Of a stretch of DNA of 22,159 nt, positions 22,088 to 22,159 are shown piece after piece (the first letter of the stretch is position 1; every line of letters starts with the position of its first letter). The stretch comes from DSUN01 sp035527715. GTDB taxonomy: Bacteria > Planctomycetota > PUPC01 > DSUN01. The notes beneath the pieces were generated by a model, which searched no databases, was not told the DNA's origin, and saw nothing but the letters and a program-made list of their open reading frames with translations. Location: NCBI GenBank assembly GCA_035527715.1, contig DATKZY010000067.1, forward strand, positions 1 through 22,159, written 5' to 3'. Position numbers and translations under genes: made by a program.

Positions 22088-22117
22088 ATTCTACCCACAC
22101 GGATCGGGCATTTCGAG
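22042..22117 (-). promoter_or_regulatory. Transposase control region: promoter inside a 12-bp inverted repeat
   Basis: CTCGAAATGCCC is at 22042-22053 and its exact reverse complement at 22106-22117. Between the arms the minus strand has TAGAAT (22093-22088), with TCGAAA (22116-22111) at a 17-bp spacing as a possible -35 that overlaps the outer arm. The inner arm runs up to the candidate GTG start at 22042. See the finding on read-through control. Confidence 0.55.
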
Positions 22118-22159
22118 CTATTTTGCTCAAGGTTCTGAAAAACTCACGCTTGAGTTGGG

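Larger units (their letters stand above)
20319..22159 (-). mobile_element. IS1380-family insertion sequence, about 1.84 kb
   Basis: It contains an intact IS1380-type transposase. Candidate terminal inverted repeats are CCCTAATCAAGCG (20319-20331) and CCCAACTCAAGCG on the opposite strand at 22159-22147, matching at 11 of 13 positions. The implied length is normal for the family. The right repeat ends exactly at the window edge, so the outermost bases and the target duplication (4 bp expected) cannot be checked. The 200 bp between the left end and the transposase stop hold three hairpins and no gene. Confidence 0.65.

Overview
This is a GC-rich stretch of a Gram-negative bacterium; the outer-membrane channel, lipobox and periplasmic adaptors require two membranes. 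The very large secreted propeller/carbohydrate-binding-like protein, the PhoD-like phosphatase, the ECF sigma/zinc anti-sigma pair and the style of the recombinase remnants suggest an uncultured member of the Planctomycetota or a relative. That placement is inference from gene style only; no rRNA or other marker is present.

Layout. (1) 1-767, minus strand: an anti-sigma factor (cut by the window edge) translationally overlapped by an ECF sigma factor. (2) 768-1054: a gap holding an 81-bp composite palindrome. (3) 1055-2383, minus: a short-form ThiC for thiamin pyrimidine synthesis. (4) 2526-4016, plus: an exported PhoD-like metallophosphatase. (5) 4017-4891: an 875-bp gap with two families of short inverted/direct repeats, a fragment matching the 3' end of a tRNA (tRNA-Asn-like), a possible decayed reading frame and a good sigma-70 promoter. 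(6) 4892-15487, plus: a tightly packed seven-gene efflux operon: TetR regulator, RND adaptor, RND pump, second adaptor (MacA-like), MacB-type ATPase, MacB-type permease and a TolC-like outer-membrane lipoprotein. (7) 15650-19525, plus: a 1291-residue secreted protein of unknown function. (8) 19522-20324: remnants of a serine recombinase and a tyrosine recombinase joined end to end, a minus-strand terminator and a 17-bp sequence identical to part of the tRNA fragment at 4.46 kb. (9) 20319 to the window end: an IS1380-family insertion sequence with an intact transposase.

How the parts work together. The operon joins an RND (proton-driven) pump and a MacAB-type (ATP-driven) pump under one TetR regulator with a single outer-membrane channel. 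Both adaptors carry the RxxxLxxxxxxS hairpin-tip motif known for TolC docking, and both have alpha-hairpins lengthened by internal ~31-33-residue duplications in both arms. The simplest reading is that two pumps share one channel. The direct 17-bp repeats at 4457-4473 and 20294-20310, with integrase remnants just inside the right copy, suggest that the efflux operon and the large secreted protein are cargo of a degraded element inserted at a tRNA gene. The IS1380 element begins 8 bp beyond that right copy.
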